Origin: Mucilaginibacter flavus
Lineage (GTDB): Bacteria > Bacteroidota > Bacteroidia > Sphingobacteriales > Sphingobacteriaceae
Direction of reading: 5' to 3'
DNA: 64,000 nucleotides
Assembly: GCF_030409315.1 (NCBI RefSeq)
Contig: NZ_JAUFPS010000025.1
Coordinates: forward strand, 1-64,000
The position numbers and the translations under genes are program-made. This document shows, piece after piece, positions 8,385-17,676 of the stretch; position 1 is the first letter of the stretch; each line of letters opens with the position of its first letter. A model generated the notes under the pieces. It did no database searches. It saw nothing but the letters and a program-made list of their open reading frames with translations, and was not told the origin of the DNA.

Positions 8385-8411
8385 ACCCCGCTTGCTTGCA
8401 CAAACGGGGTT
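8385..8411. terminator. Bidirectional terminator between paralogue 2 and clpC
   Basis: AACCCCG and CGGGGTT pair across a 13-base loop, flanked by A-rich sequence on the left and TTTTT on the right. It lies between two convergent genes. Confidence 0.7.
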
Positions 8412-8432
8412 GAATTTTTATTAAGGTCGAAC

Positions 8433-10967
8433 TTATTTTTGTTCTTCTTCTGTTGGTGTTTTGCTTTCACCTTTTTCATCAGTGATTTTAATCTCTTTGG
8501 TTTCCTGGTCAAAATCAACTTTCATGATATCGCCTTCAGTTAGCTCACCTTTAAGGATCTCTTCGGCAATCGGGTCTTCCAGGTATTTTTGAATGGCACG
8601 TTTTAACGGACGTGCACCAAATTGCGAATCGTAACCTTTTTCGGCGATAAACTCTTTAGCGGCTTCTGTCAGTTCAATTTTGAAACCTAAACCATTTACA
8701 CGGCTAAACAGGAATGCCAATTCGATATCGATGATCCTGAAGATATCCTCTTTGCTCAATGAGTTAAATACGATAACATCATCAATGCGGTTCAAAAATT
8801 CAGGAGCGAAAGCACGTTTTAAAGCGTTCTCGATAACACCTCTTGAATGTGTATCGGCCTGTAAGCTTTTAGCGTTGGTGCTGAAACCTACACCCTGGCC
8901 AAAGTCTTTCAACTGGCGGGCACCAATGTTTGAAGTCATGATGATGATGGTGTTCCTGAAATCAACCTTACGGCCTAATGAATCGGTTAACTGGCCTTCA
9001 TCCAATACCTGTAACAAAATGTTAAACACATCAGGGTGAGCTTTTTCAATCTCATCCAATAATATTACAGCATATGGTTTACGACGTACTTTTTCGGTCA
9101 GCTGACCGCCTTCCTCATAACCTACGTAGCCCGGAGGCGCTCCTACTAAACGTGATACCGCGAATTTTTCCATGTACTCGCTCATATCAATCTGTATCAG
9201 CGCGTCTTCGGTATCAAACATAAAACGGGCAAGCTCTTTAGCTAACTCGGTTTTACCAACACCTGTAGGGCCTAAGAAAATAAATGAACCAATTGGTTTT
9301 TTAGGATCTTTTAAGCCGGCACGGGTACGTTGTATAGCACGGGTTAATTTTTTGATGGCATCATCCTGGCCAATAATTTTGCTGGCCACAGTATCAGTCA
9401 TGTTCAACAGCTTTTGGCTATCGGCCTGGCCAACCCTTTGTACAGGGATACCAGTCATCATTGATACTACTTCGGCAACATTATCTTCGGTTACGGTGTA
9501 ACGTTTTGATTTGGTTTCGGCTTCCCAAAGCGCTTTCGCCTGGTCAAGCTCGGCAATCAAATTCTTTTCGGTATCACGCAACTGGGCAGCTTCTTCATAT
9601 TTCTGGCTGCGAACAACTTTGTTTTTCTCAATCTTGATCTGCTCAATCTTTTGCTCAATATCCAGTATGTTTTGAGGCACGTGAATATTGGTTAAGTGAA
9701 CGCGAGAGCCCGATTCGTCCAAAGCATCGATAGCCTTATCTGGTAAAAACCTATCGGTAATATAACGGGTGGTTAAGTTAACGCAGGCATTGATAGCTTC
9801 CGGAGTGTAAGTTACACCGTGGTGCTCTTCGTATTTTTCTTTGATGCGGTTAAGGATCTCAACAGTTTCTGCCGGGGTAGCGGGCTCAACCATTACCTTT
9901 TGGAAACGACGATCCAAAGCGCCATCTTTTTCAATGTACTGGCGATACTCATCTAAAGTAGTCGCGCCGATGCATTGAATTTCGCCCCTTGCCAAAGCAG
10001 GTTTAAACATGTTTGAAGCATCAAGCGAACCTGAAGCGCCACCTGCACCTACAATAGTATGAATCTCATCAATAAACAAAATTACATCAGGTGATTTTTC
10101 CAGTTCGTTCATCACGGCCTTCATACGCTCTTCAAACTGGCCACGGTATTTTGTACCGGCAACCAACGAAGCCAGATCAAGCGTTACCACACGTTTGTTA
10201 AACAATACACGCGATACTTTACGCTGAACTATGCGCAATGCCAAACCTTCGGCAATGGCCGATTTACCTACACCTGGTTCACCTATTAATATAGGATTAT
10301 TCTTTTTACGGCGCGACAGGATCTGGGATACCCTTTCAATTTCTTTTTCGCGGCCAACAATCGGGTCAAGTTTACCGTCTTCGGCAGCACGGGTTAAATC
10401 GCGGCCAAAGTTATCCAGCACCGGTGTTTTTGATTTAATATCAGATACCTTTTTTGGCTGGCTAAATGACTCTTCTTCTTTAAAGTCGTCATCGCCGCCG
10501 GTTGGCGAACCTGGCATTTCGTCGGTTACATCGTTTTTATGTGATTCAACCTCACCTTTAAACACCTCGTAATTTACGTTAAACTGTACCAGTATCTGCG
10601 ATGCGATGTTATCCTCATCACGTAATATGGATAACAGCAGGTGCTCGGTTCCAATTACATCACTTTTAAATATTTTGGCTTCCAGATAAGTTATTTTTAA
10701 TACTTTTTCGGCTTGCTTGGTTAGTGGGATGCTGCCTATGTGCACATTGGTTCCAATGGTACCTTTAACAGCATCTTCAACAGCACGACGAAGCTTTGCA
10801 GTATCAACGTTCAAACCTTTCAGCAATTTAATTGCTACGCCATCACCATCCCTGATGAGGCCCAGTAAAAGATGCTCCGTTCCTATATAGTCGTGCCCAA
10901 GGCGTAATGCCTCTTCTCTGCTGTATTGAATGACATCTTTAACCCTCGGCGAAAATTTAGCTTCCAT
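8433..10967 (-). CDS. clpC: ATP-dependent Clp protease ATP-binding subunit ClpC
   Basis: This is an 844-residue Hsp100 unfoldase that feeds substrates to ClpP. In order it has a double Clp N-domain repeat (about 1-145), AAA module 1 with Walker [14 protein letters not shown], a middle coiled-coil/UVR-like stretch (about 420-480), AAA module 2 with [13 protein letters not shown], and the D2-small domain. The length is typical of Bacteroidota ClpC. Its adaptor gene clpS is 6.6 kb away in the same window. Transcription is divergent from ettA across a 548-base gap. The acidic/charged C-terminal tail ends in TEEEQK. Confidence 0.95.
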   Translation of the reverse strand: MEAKFSPRVKDVIQYSREEALRLGHDYIGTEHLLLGLIRDGDGVAIKLLKGLNVDTAKLRRAVEDAVKGTIGTNVHIGSIPLTKQAEKVLKITYLEAKIFKSDVIGTEHLLLSILRDEDNIASQILVQFNVNYEVFKGEVESHKNDVTDEMPGSPTGGDDDFKEEESFSQPKKVSDIKSKTPVLDNFGRDLTRAAEDGKLDPIVGREKEIERVSQILSRRKKNNPILIGEPGVGKSAIAEGLALRIVQRKVSRVLFNKRVVTLDLASLVAGTKYRGQFEERMKAVMNELEKSPDVILFIDEIHTIVGAGGASGSLDASNMFKPALARGEIQCIGATTLDEYRQYIEKDGALDRRFQKVMVEPATPAETVEILNRIKEKYEEHHGVTYTPEAINACVNLTTRYITDRFLPDKAIDALDESGSRVHLTNIHVPQNILDIEQKIEQIKIEKNKVVRSQKYEEAAQLRDTEKNLIAELDQAKALWEAETKSKRYTVTEDNVAEVVSMMTGIPVQRVGQADSQKLLNMTDTVASKIIGQDDAIKKLTRAIQRTRAGLKDPKKPIGSFIFLGPTGVGKTELAKELARFMFDTEDALIQIDMSEYMEKFAVSRLVGAPPGYVGYEEGGQLTEKVRRKPYAVILLDEIEKAHPDVFNILLQVLDEGQLTDSLGRKVDFRNTIIIMTSNIGARQLKDFGQGVGFSTNAKSLQADTHSRGVIENALKRAFAPEFLNRIDDVIVFNSLSKEDIFRIIDIELAFLFSRVNGLGFKIELTEAAKEFIAEKGYDSQFGARPLKRAIQKYLEDPIAEEILKGELTEGDIMKVDFDQETKEIKITDEKGESKTPTEEEQK

Positions 10968-11515
10968 ATATACCTTTCAATTATTATGAACGCCGCAATC
11001 TATAAATTTTGTTTTTACAAACACGGCGCGTGACTTAACTTTTATCAACAATATTGCCAACATTTAATGCTTAGCAGAAACAGACATTCAGATGATACGC
11101 AAGCTATTAAAGTTTGGGGGTAATCGATAATTTTTGTCAAAAAATTCAACAATCAGCAAATTCTTTTACAATATACGAACGAAATCCACCTATTTGATAC
11201 AAAAAACTCAAAATAGTTTAAACATTGTGTTAATAAATTATAACGTTCGCACCAAAACAGGCATTTCGTCATAACCTATGCCATAACGGCATTAACCTAA
11301 TATTTACCTTCTGTTAAACTTATTTACGCAAAACCATGCAAAACAGTTGCCAAATTACTCTGTTAAACGTAATTAAATATTAACAAGTATGTTCAGATAT
11401 GGTGCCGGCTGTTCATGGCAGTAAATATTTTTTCTGCCAAATTATTTTCGTAGGTATTCCATCAATTTTCACTCATATTTGTCCCGATTATTTACCGGGA
11501 TTACAATAAATTATA
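10968..11515. other. 548-base divergent intergenic region clpC/ettA
   Basis: No ORF of convincing quality is present. I see an AT-rich region with a small dyad ATGCC-ATAAC-GGCAT at 11278-11292, and CATATTTG about 40 bases before ettA that is one mismatch from a -7 box. Both flanking genes must be promoted from here. Confidence 0.5.
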
Positions 11516-13198
11516 ATGGCAGACGAAAAGATCATATTTTCAATGGCCGGGGTTAGCAAAGTCTACCCCCCGCAAAAAACAGTATTAAAAAACATTTACC
11601 TATCGTTTTTTTACGGTGCTAAAATCGGCGTTATCGGTTTAAACGGCTCTGGTAAATCGTCTTTATTAAAAATTATAGCAGGCATTGATAAAACCAATAT
11701 AGGCGAAGTTGTTTTTTCGCCGGGTTACACCGTTGGCTACTTAAGCCAGGAGCCAGAGCTTGACCCTGAGAAAACCGTACGCGAAATTGTGGAAGAAGGC
11801 GTTGCCGAAACCACCGCTTTATTAAAGGAGTACGAAGAGATCAACGAAAAATTTGGCCTGGAAGAATACTACAGCGACGCCGATAAAATGGATAAGCTGA
11901 TGAACCGCCAGGGCGAATTGCAGGACCAGATTGATGCTGTTAACGCCTGGGAGCTGGATACCAAGCTTGAACGGGCTATGGACGCCCTGCGCTGCCCCGA
12001 GCCGGATACCAAAATTTCGGTATTATCGGGCGGTGAGCGCCGCCGCGTAGCTTTATGCCGCCTTTTATTAAAGGAACCGGATGTATTGCTGTTAGATGAG
12101 CCTACCAACCACCTGGATGCCGAATCAATTGATTGGCTGGAGCAACATTTACAACAATATAAAGGTACTGTTATAGCGGTAACGCACGATAGGTACTTCC
12201 TTGATAATGTGGCCGGTTGGATTCTGGAGCTCGACCGTGGAGAAGGTATCCCATGGAAGGGAAATTATTCCTCATGGTTAGATCAGAAAGCCAAGCGTTT
12301 AGCCCAGGAAGACAAAACCGAAAGCAAACGTCAGAAAACCCTGGAGCGCGAGCTGGAATGGGTGCGCATGGGACCAAAAGGCCGCCACGCCAAATCAAAA
12401 GCCCGTTTAGGCAATTACGAGAAATTAGCATCCGAAGAAACCAAAGAACGCGAAGAAAAACTGGAGCTGTTTATTCCGCCTGGCCCACGTTTGGGTAATG
12501 TAGTGATTGAAGCCAACGGCGTAAGTAAATCTTATGGCGATAAATTATTGTTTGATAACCTTAGCTTCTCCTTACCTCCTGCAGGTATAGTTGGCATCAT
12601 TGGCCCCAACGGTGCCGGTAAAACCACGCTATTTCGTTTAATCACCGGGCAGGATGAGCCTGATGCAGGAACCTTCCGCGTTGGACCAACCGTAGCCTTA
12701 GGTTATGTTGACCAGATGCATGACGACCTTGACCCTAATAAATCTGTTTGGGAAAACGTAACTGGCGGCCTTGAAACCATCATGGTAGGTAATAAACCGC
12801 TTAACTCACGTGCCTATGTATCTAAATTTAACTTTAACGGTGCCGATCAGCAGAAAAAAGTAGGCGTACTATCGGGTGGTGAACGTAACCGTGTACACCT
12901 GTCTATCACCCTTAAAAAAGGATCGAACGTATTGCTGCTGGATGAGCCTACCAACGATATTGACGTAAATACTTTACGTGCCCTGGAAGAAGCCCTGGAA
13001 AATTTTGGCGGCTGCGCGGTAGTGATCAGCCACGACCGCTGGTTCCTCGACCGTATCTGTACCCACATCCTGGCCTTTGAAGGCAACTCACAAGTATATT
13101 TCTTTGAAGGTAACTACTCCGATTACGAAGAAAACCGCAAGAAGCGCTTAGGTGATGTGGCGCCGAAAAGGATTAAGTATAAAAAATTAACAGCGTAG
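11516..13198 (+). CDS. ettA: Energy-dependent translational throttle protein EttA (ABC-F ATPase)
   Basis: EttA binds the ribosomal E site and gates entry into elongation according to ATP/ADP level. This 560-residue soluble protein has two ABC modules: Walker A GLNGSGKSS and signature LSGGERRRVALCR in the first, GPNGAGKTT and LSGGERNRVHLS in the second. The conserved linker (about 270-310; WVRMGPKGRHAKSKARLGNY) is the EttA-type P-site interaction motif. There are no membrane segments. The length and linker distinguish it from antibiotic-resistance ABC-F proteins. The stop codon is immediately followed by a partial CCCCTCCAAATCTC repeat. Confidence 0.95.
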   Translation: MADEKIIFSMAGVSKVYPPQKTVLKNIYLSFFYGAKIGVIGLNGSGKSSLLKIIAGIDKTNIGEVVFSPGYTVGYLSQEPELDPEKTVREIVEEGVAETTALLKEYEEINEKFGLEEYYSDADKMDKLMNRQGELQDQIDAVNAWELDTKLERAMDALRCPEPDTKISVLSGGERRRVALCRLLLKEPDVLLLDEPTNHLDAESIDWLEQHLQQYKGTVIAVTHDRYFLDNVAGWILELDRGEGIPWKGNYSSWLDQKAKRLAQEDKTESKRQKTLERELEWVRMGPKGRHAKSKARLGNYEKLASEETKEREEKLELFIPPGPRLGNVVIEANGVSKSYGDKLLFDNLSFSLPPAGIVGIIGPNGAGKTTLFRLITGQDEPDAGTFRVGPTVALGYVDQMHDDLDPNKSVWENVTGGLETIMVGNKPLNSRAYVSKFNFNGADQQKKVGVLSGGERNRVHLSITLKKGSNVLLLDEPTNDIDVNTLRALEEALENFGGCAVVISHDRWFLDRICTHILAFEGNSQVYFFEGNYSDYEENRKKRLGDVAPKRIKYKKLTA

Positions 13199-13232
13199 CC
13201 CCTCCAAATCTCTCCGCTGGTTAGCGGAAGAC
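13199..13232. repeat. Partial intergenic palindromic repeat behind ettA
   Basis: The sequence begins at the ettA stop with CCCCTCCAAATCTCTCCGC and contains a small CCGCTGGTTAGCGG hairpin. The opening CCTCCAAATCTC is shared, in reverse orientation, with the element at 22614-22663. Confidence 0.55.
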
Positions 13233-13249
13233 TTTTGTATTGTATATTG

Positions 13250-13286
13250 AAAGCCGGATTTATTTTTCAAAGTAAATCCGGCTTTT
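13250..13286. terminator. Bidirectional terminator between ettA and the ATPase/Toprim pair
   Basis: AAAGCCGGATTTA pairs with TAAATCCGGCTTT around a ten-base loop, with T-runs on both strands. It overlaps the stop codon of the minus-strand gene at 13285. Confidence 0.9.
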
Positions 13287-13989
13287 ATTCTTCGTCCGAT
13301 TTAAAAATTGCTAACGATTCACAAAACAATTTCAAGCTTTCGTTTTTTGTCATGCAAACGGCAAGCTTTTTCTTTTTTCTAAAATCCTGACTTAGCACAT
13401 CATATTTTTCAAATGCTTTCTTATTGTTTAAATCCCTTCGTGAGTTATTACTAAATACACGATTTATCTCGTTACTAAGTTTTTCTTTAGGGTTTGAATA
13501 ACCAGAGGTGTCGGCAGTTTTGGAATCATATATTGTTAAAACCCACGCATCAATTTCTTCGATAGCTACTGCGTATGCAATTTTATCCTGATGTGAATTT
13601 TCAAGCCATCCATTTATTTTATCTATGACATTAACTCTAAGCTCCAGGCAATATTCTTCAGGATCATTTTCCTTACTTTTAACTGGTTCAGTTACGTTGT
13701 ATCCTACTAAATGTCGTTCGGCTGTATCTATTTGAATAACGATGAATGATTCCTGAACAATGGGATTATCGAAAAAAGTATCTATTAATCTACGTTCTTC
13801 GCAAACTTTTTTCACAACCGTCCAACTGCTATGTTGCTCCACCGGCATTGTGTGCAGATCAGTTTGATCTAAATGATATTCGGGAAGTTCATATCTTAAA
13901 TCAGACCTATCTATATTTAAGGCCCCCTTTAAAATATTTGTTATGACAGCTTGGTCGGCCCTGCCTTCTGCATAAATACCAACAATCAT
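13285..13989 (-). CDS. Predicted Toprim-like nuclease partner of the adjacent ATPase
   Basis: This is a 234-residue protein of unrecognised family. It opens with IYAEGRADQAVI, which resembles the E-G-x-x-D start of Toprim/OLD-type and RloB-like domains. A strand with an acidic end (IVIQIDTAE, about 85-93) and a helix with acidic residues (AIEEIDAWVLTIYD, about 140-153) could supply the other metal ligands. Its ATG directly follows the stop codon of the ATPase gene (TAAATG), so the two are one operon. The AT-rich composition differs from the flanking ettA and ilvE. I infer an anti-phage or genome-defence role by analogy with other ATPase-Toprim pairs; the activity is not demonstrated by the sequence. 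Confidence 0.6.
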   Translation of the reverse strand: MIVGIYAEGRADQAVITNILKGALNIDRSDLRYELPEYHLDQTDLHTMPVEQHSSWTVVKKVCEERRLIDTFFDNPIVQESFIVIQIDTAERHLVGYNVTEPVKSKENDPEEYCLELRVNVIDKINGWLENSHQDKIAYAVAIEEIDAWVLTIYDSKTADTSGYSNPKEKLSNEINRVFSNNSRRDLNNKKAFEKYDVLSQDFRKKKKLAVCMTKNESLKLFCESLAIFKSDEE

Positions 13990-15231
13990 TTAAAAAATGT
14001 TAGATGGTAAAGCACCTAAATAGCCACGCATCCACAGTTCAGAAAGCTTTAAATTTCCGTCTTTCGTTTCAGGTTTTATTTTGATACGCTCGACTTTGGT
14101 CTGGCCTTCGTCGGTTCGTTTTACTACGAAAAGGCGTTGCTCGTCGTCATATAAATTCAACCCGTCAATTACAGCGGGATTATGTGTGGTAATTAAAACC
14201 TGTTTATTGTTCTTTTTAGAAAGCTCTGCTATACTTTTCACTACTTGTCTACACAATAAAGGATTTAAGGCGGTTTCGATATTATCTATCGCAAAAAAAG
14301 ATGGTGTTCTTTCACTTATAAAAAGAGCTAAATAAAAGAGAACATGCAAAGCACCTTCATTTGCATTTTCAGCAGAAAACATATTATTCTTCTTCTGCAT
14401 AAATTTATCGGTAAAATATAAATCAGAAGTACTTCGACCCAATTTATATCCTTTCTTCTTCAACTTATCACTAGCATCAACCTCGATTCCTTTTAACCAC
14501 GAAATGAAGTTGAGATCTGTCAGGTATTCTAATTGTTTTTTTGAAAAAGTCGAAAGTAGGACGTCCAATCCTTCCCCGTTTATTCCCAAAGGCTGTTTTT
14601 TACTCTCATTGTTTATACCTCTTAACGAGTTCGTATTAACATTATAAATAACAAAGTCAGTTATATATTTTTTTTCATCATCTATTGCTGACTTTGATAA
14701 TTCTTCCGCTTTCTCCCTAATAGATTCTTCTAAAAAGCCATTTAAAACTTCATTTTTTTGAGCTTCTAACACATTACTCTTAAAATCAAGATTATTGTGC
14801 TTGTCTAAAAAATCACTAAATTGCTCAAAAAGAACCCTATACGCTTCATCGCTAACATACTTAAGGATGTAATTTGACCCAAAGTTAGTTCCGTTATCAT
14901 TCCAGCTAGAATAAATATCATCCGGATTCTCCGATATCAATCTTGATTTTAGTATTTTATCTAATGTAGTTAGAGTTATTTTAATCTCAGTTCTAGCTTG
15001 ACTACCTAAAAACGAATTAAATGTAAGGGATGGTTTTGTAACCCTAACTCCCCTATTAAATAATCCTTCTACGTTTAACTCATTGTTATTTGAAGCCGAC
15101 GCCATTGCAATAGCCTCCAAAATATTTGATTTGCCCGACCCGTTCTCGCCAATAAAAATATTAACCCGACCTAATTCTATCTCCTGTTTATAGATTGATT
15201 TAAAATTACTTATCGAAATTTTATTTATCAT
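13990..15231 (-). CDS. SMC/RecF-like AAA ATPase of a putative two-gene defence system
   Basis: This 413-residue protein begins with the RecF/SMC-type sequence ISNFKSI and Walker A GENGSGKSN (about 28-36). A long central helical insertion follows, then the C-terminal ATPase half. That half includes a Walker-B-like FFAIDNIETALNP (Asn after the Asp in place of the usual Glu) and the segment KQVLITTHNPAVIDGL with the switch histidine. The layout resembles ATPases of OLD/Gabija, PARIS and RloA type. The gene sits in a compact, AT-rich island between housekeeping genes, with the Toprim-like gene directly behind. I cannot assign it to a named system. Confidence 0.75.
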   Translation of the reverse strand: MINKISISNFKSIYKQEIELGRVNIFIGENGSGKSNILEAIAMASASNNNELNVEGLFNRGVRVTKPSLTFNSFLGSQARTEIKITLTTLDKILKSRLISENPDDIYSSWNDNGTNFGSNYILKYVSDEAYRVLFEQFSDFLDKHNNLDFKSNVLEAQKNEVLNGFLEESIREKAEELSKSAIDDEKKYITDFVIYNVNTNSLRGINNESKKQPLGINGEGLDVLLSTFSKKQLEYLTDLNFISWLKGIEVDASDKLKKKGYKLGRSTSDLYFTDKFMQKKNNMFSAENANEGALHVLFYLALFISERTPSFFAIDNIETALNPLLCRQVVKSIAELSKKNNKQVLITTHNPAVIDGLNLYDDEQRLFVVKRTDEGQTKVERIKIKPETKDGNLKLSELWMRGYLGALPSNIF

Positions 15232-15353
15232 TTAAGTTTTACTTGTTTCTTATTACAAACATACAATAATTCAGAAATTGATTTTTGGGGAATTATTTCC
15301 AAATTACGCATTTCAGATGTCATTTTACCCCTTACAATCAATTCCTTAACATA
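15228..15353 (-). CDS. Possible small ORF translationally coupled to the ATPase
   Basis: An open frame on the minus strand ends with a TGA overlapping the ATPase start codon (ATGA). It reads back through GKMTSEMRNLEIIPQKS. The true start is uncertain: in-frame methionines precede TSEM and RNLE, and the upper frame extends into ilvE on the other strand. The coordinates give the ilvE-free part only. It may be a short leader or partner gene, a truncated gene, or a chance frame. Confidence 0.25.
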   Translation of the reverse strand, partial: YVKELIVRGKMTSEMRNLEIIPQKSISELLYVCNKKQVKLK

Positions 15354-15407
15354 ACTCAATAAAAATTTTCCTAACTTGCCGTTTTCTAAATTATAATACT
15401 TAAGGCC

Positions 15408-16475
15408 ATGACAGAGACGCTGGACATCAAGATCACCAAGACTACGCATTCCCGTTTAGCAGAAACGGATTTTGACAACTTACCTTTCGGAAAAACATTT
15501 TCTGACCACATGTTTGTGGCCGATTATGCTGATGGTGAATGGAAAAACCTGCAGGTCATTCCCTACGGCGAGATTGCACTGAGCCCCGCCATTTCGGCCT
15601 TACATTATGGCCAGGCATTTTTTGAAGGCTTAAAAGCTTACAAACATGCCGATGGTAAAGTAACCATCTTCCGTCCCGATAAAAACGCTATCCGTTTCAA
15701 CAAATCGGCAGAGAGGCTTTGTATGCCAACCCTGCCCGAAGAAATATTTTTACAAAGCATGGCCGCCGTGGTCGACCTTGACCGTGATTGGGTACCTGCA
15801 AAAGCTAACCACGCTTTATATATCCGTCCGTTTATGTTTGCTACAGATCCATATTTGGGCGTAACACCATCGGCAACTTATAAATATATGGTACTTGCCG
15901 GCCCTGTTGGACCATATTTTTCAAAAACCTTACGTGTTAAGGTAGAAACTCATTACACCCGCGCCGCCGAAGGTGGTATGGGCTATGCAAAAGCTGCCGG
16001 TAACTACGGTTCATCTATGCTGCCGGCACGTAAAGCTGCCGAAGAAGGTTTTGACCAACTGATTTGGACAGATGCCAAAGAGCACAAATACATTGAAGAA
16101 ATGGGCGCGGCCAACGCCATGTTCCTGTTAGATGGCAAATTGATAACTGCCGAAGCTAAAGATACCATCCTTGATGGCGTTACCCGTGATACCGTTATCG
16201 CTTTAGCCAAAGAATGGGGTATCCCGGTTGAAACCCGTAAGGTTTCTGTTGCCGAGATTGTGGAAGGTGCCAAAAACGGTAAACTTACTGATGCTTTTGG
16301 TGCCGGCACCGCCGCTACCATCGCCTCTGTAGGTTCTATCAGCGTTGATGGCGAAGAATACTTTTTGAGCGATCCTAAAACACGCGAATTTTCGCAAAAG
16401 GTTTTAGCTACGCTTGATGCTGTTAAATACGGCAACGCACCTGATACGCATGGTTGGAATTACCTGGTACAATAA
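15408..16475 (+). CDS. ilvE: Branched-chain amino-acid aminotransferase
   Basis: This 355-residue class IV PLP-dependent aminotransferase transfers the amino group between glutamate and the 2-oxo acids of Leu, Ile and Val. Typical features are FSDHMF near the N-terminus, HYGQAFFEGLKAY, the region RPFMFATDPYLGV, and KAAGNYGSSMLPARKA, whose Lys or the following conserved lysine region holds PLP. EEMGAANAMF and the C-terminal GTAATIASV also fit. The start gives the standard Bacteroidota N-terminus. A terminator follows 20 bases after the stop. Confidence 0.95.
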   Translation: MTETLDIKITKTTHSRLAETDFDNLPFGKTFSDHMFVADYADGEWKNLQVIPYGEIALSPAISALHYGQAFFEGLKAYKHADGKVTIFRPDKNAIRFNKSAERLCMPTLPEEIFLQSMAAVVDLDRDWVPAKANHALYIRPFMFATDPYLGVTPSATYKYMVLAGPVGPYFSKTLRVKVETHYTRAAEGGMGYAKAAGNYGSSMLPARKAAEEGFDQLIWTDAKEHKYIEEMGAANAMFLLDGKLITAEAKDTILDGVTRDTVIALAKEWGIPVETRKVSVAEIVEGAKNGKLTDAFGAGTAATIASVGSISVDGEEYFLSDPKTREFSQKVLATLDAVKYGNAPDTHGWNYLVQ

Positions 16476-16495
16476 TTAAACATTAACCTTATATG

Positions 16496-16525
16496 GAAAG
16501 GTGCGCCGGTTGGTGCGCCTTTTTT
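16496..16525 (+). terminator. ilvE terminator
   Basis: AAAGGTGCGCC and GGTGCGCCTTT form a stem with two G-U pairs around a four-base loop, followed by TTTTTTG. Confidence 0.8.
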
Positions 16526-16601
16526 GTTTTGGTAATTTCGGTTTAGCCAAGAGGGCTACTAATCTGAGCCTATCGAACAGCCCTGACAAGTCGCAGAAGC
16601 C

Positions 16602-16635
16602 AGACTTACGAAGTTTTAAAAAACTTCGTAAGTCT
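16602..16635. repeat. Dispersed palindrome AGACTTACGAAGTTTT / AAAACTTCGTAAGTCT, copy 1
   Basis: Perfect 16-base arms with a two-base centre. A nearly identical copy stands at 60891-60923 behind maeB. Both lie in intergenic DNA near gene ends, so it may serve as a terminator or be a small mobile palindrome. Confidence 0.85.
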
Positions 16636-16683
16636 TTCGCCGGGTAACAATTATGTATCAGAATCCAGGATTTTATAAACTTC

Positions 16684-17241
16684 CTAAAAGCTGCAATTCC
16701 CCGCAGGCACTATCCCCTCTTTATCGATGGTAAGTACAGGTTTTCCTTTTTTATAGGTAACAACCCAAATGGTATCAAAATCTTCATCGGGCCAGTTTAT
16801 GCCTTTAACGGTAATGCCTAATGCTTTCAGTATGGGTTTAATATTGTTATGTTCCCATACAATTAGTGAAGTCCCTTTTTTTCCTTCCAGATCGGCGGCC
16901 AGGTCTTTAGCGTCTTCTTCTTCAAAATCGCTGTTGATAGGTAAATTATATTTAACAGCGAATGGTGAAGCGGTTTGAAACATTCTCCCCCTTGGGGTTG
17001 ATTTACCCAAATGCAAAGCCGGAACATATATGCGATCAGGGATGCCAAATTTGGCTTTCAATACCTCGGGTAGTTTCAAAGCCCGGTTTAAACCTTTGCA
17101 TGACAAGTTATCTCCATCATCCGGCTTTTCGCCGTGACGGATAAATATTAGTTTGGTATTTTTATCCTGGGCACCGGCGGTGCAGGCGGTTATAAATAAC
17201 AGTAATGCTACTGTGGGTAGTAATAAAAGTTTTTTGATCAT
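16684..17241 (-). CDS. Exported histidine phosphatase-superfamily lipoprotein
   Basis: The RHGEKP motif (about residues 37-42) marks the histidine phosphatase (phosphoglycerate-mutase-like) fold, with a second conserved region LIVWEHNNIKPI supplying the later catalytic His. I start the gene at the ATG that gives MIKKLLLLPT; an in-frame ATG six codons upstream (17259) is also possible. The signal peptide ends in a lipobox-like FITAC. The substrate is unknown. A TAnnTTTG match on the minus strand lies at 17277-17284. The family is often simply annotated as a phosphoglycerate mutase family protein. Confidence 0.82.
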   Translation of the reverse strand: MIKKLLLLPTVALLLFITACTAGAQDKNTKLIFIRHGEKPDDGDNLSCKGLNRALKLPEVLKAKFGIPDRIYVPALHLGKSTPRGRMFQTASPFAVKYNLPINSDFEEEDAKDLAADLEGKKGTSLIVWEHNNIKPILKALGITVKGINWPDEDFDTIWVVTYKKGKPVLTIDKEGIVPAGNCSF

Positions 17242-17281
17242 AACAAAGGCAATATACAATTAGTATAGCCCTGTTTCAAAC

Positions 17282-17563
17282 TTAGTCTACAGATACGGTT
17301 AAGCCTTCCTGCTGTAAAATTTTACGGTAGATTTCCATTTCGGTAAACGAGCCTTCCAGTACGGGGCATTTGCCCTCATTGTGTACTTTCCAGGCTATCT
17401 TTTCGGCCTGGGCTTCAGAGTAATCGAGGTATTTCATCATGCAATGGATCACATGATCGAACGTGTTAAAATCATCGTTCCATAGTATCAGGCGGTGAAC
17501 TTCTTTAAGCCCGGCTAATAATTCTTCGAGAGTGAATGTTTCTTCCTGTGTTTCGGTTGACAT
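17282..17563 (-). CDS. clpS: ATP-dependent Clp protease adaptor ClpS
   Basis: ClpS brings N-degron substrates to ClpA/ClpC. The core LILWNDDFNTFDHVI contains the conserved NDD..T..FV-type N-end-rule pocket, followed by helices (EAQAEKIAWKVHNEGKC) that fit the ClpS fold. I place the start at the ATG giving MSTETQEETF (93 residues); the longer frame adds a hydrophobic leader unlikely in a cytosolic adaptor. A TAnnTTTG -7 box (minus strand) lies at 17572-17579. clpC in the same window encodes the likely partner. Confidence 0.93.
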   Translation of the reverse strand: MSTETQEETFTLEELLAGLKEVHRLILWNDDFNTFDHVIHCMMKYLDYSEAQAEKIAWKVHNEGKCPVLEGSFTEMEIYRKILQQEGLTVSVD

Positions 17564-17676
17564 CGTAACTACAAAATTACTCAAAAACAATAATAAAAGT
17601 GGTAAAATCGTGTTCAATTAGCTTAAAAATCCCTGCACTAACAATAAAGTTACCAAACCCACACAACAAACACCCC

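Noticed and set aside
11390-11425. An 11-codon frame MFRYGAGCSWQ upstream of ettA
   Set aside because: Too short to judge, without clear ribosome binding site or promoter; chance is the simpler explanation.
13285-15231. Naming the ATPase/Toprim pair as PARIS, Gabija or RloAB
   Set aside because: The partner lacks the motifs I would expect for DUF4435, Gabija helicase or RloB, so only the general class is stated.
17564-17617. A longer ClpS with a hydrophobic leader
   Set aside because: ClpS is cytosolic and the family begins near the internal ATG at 17563, behind which a -7 box lies.
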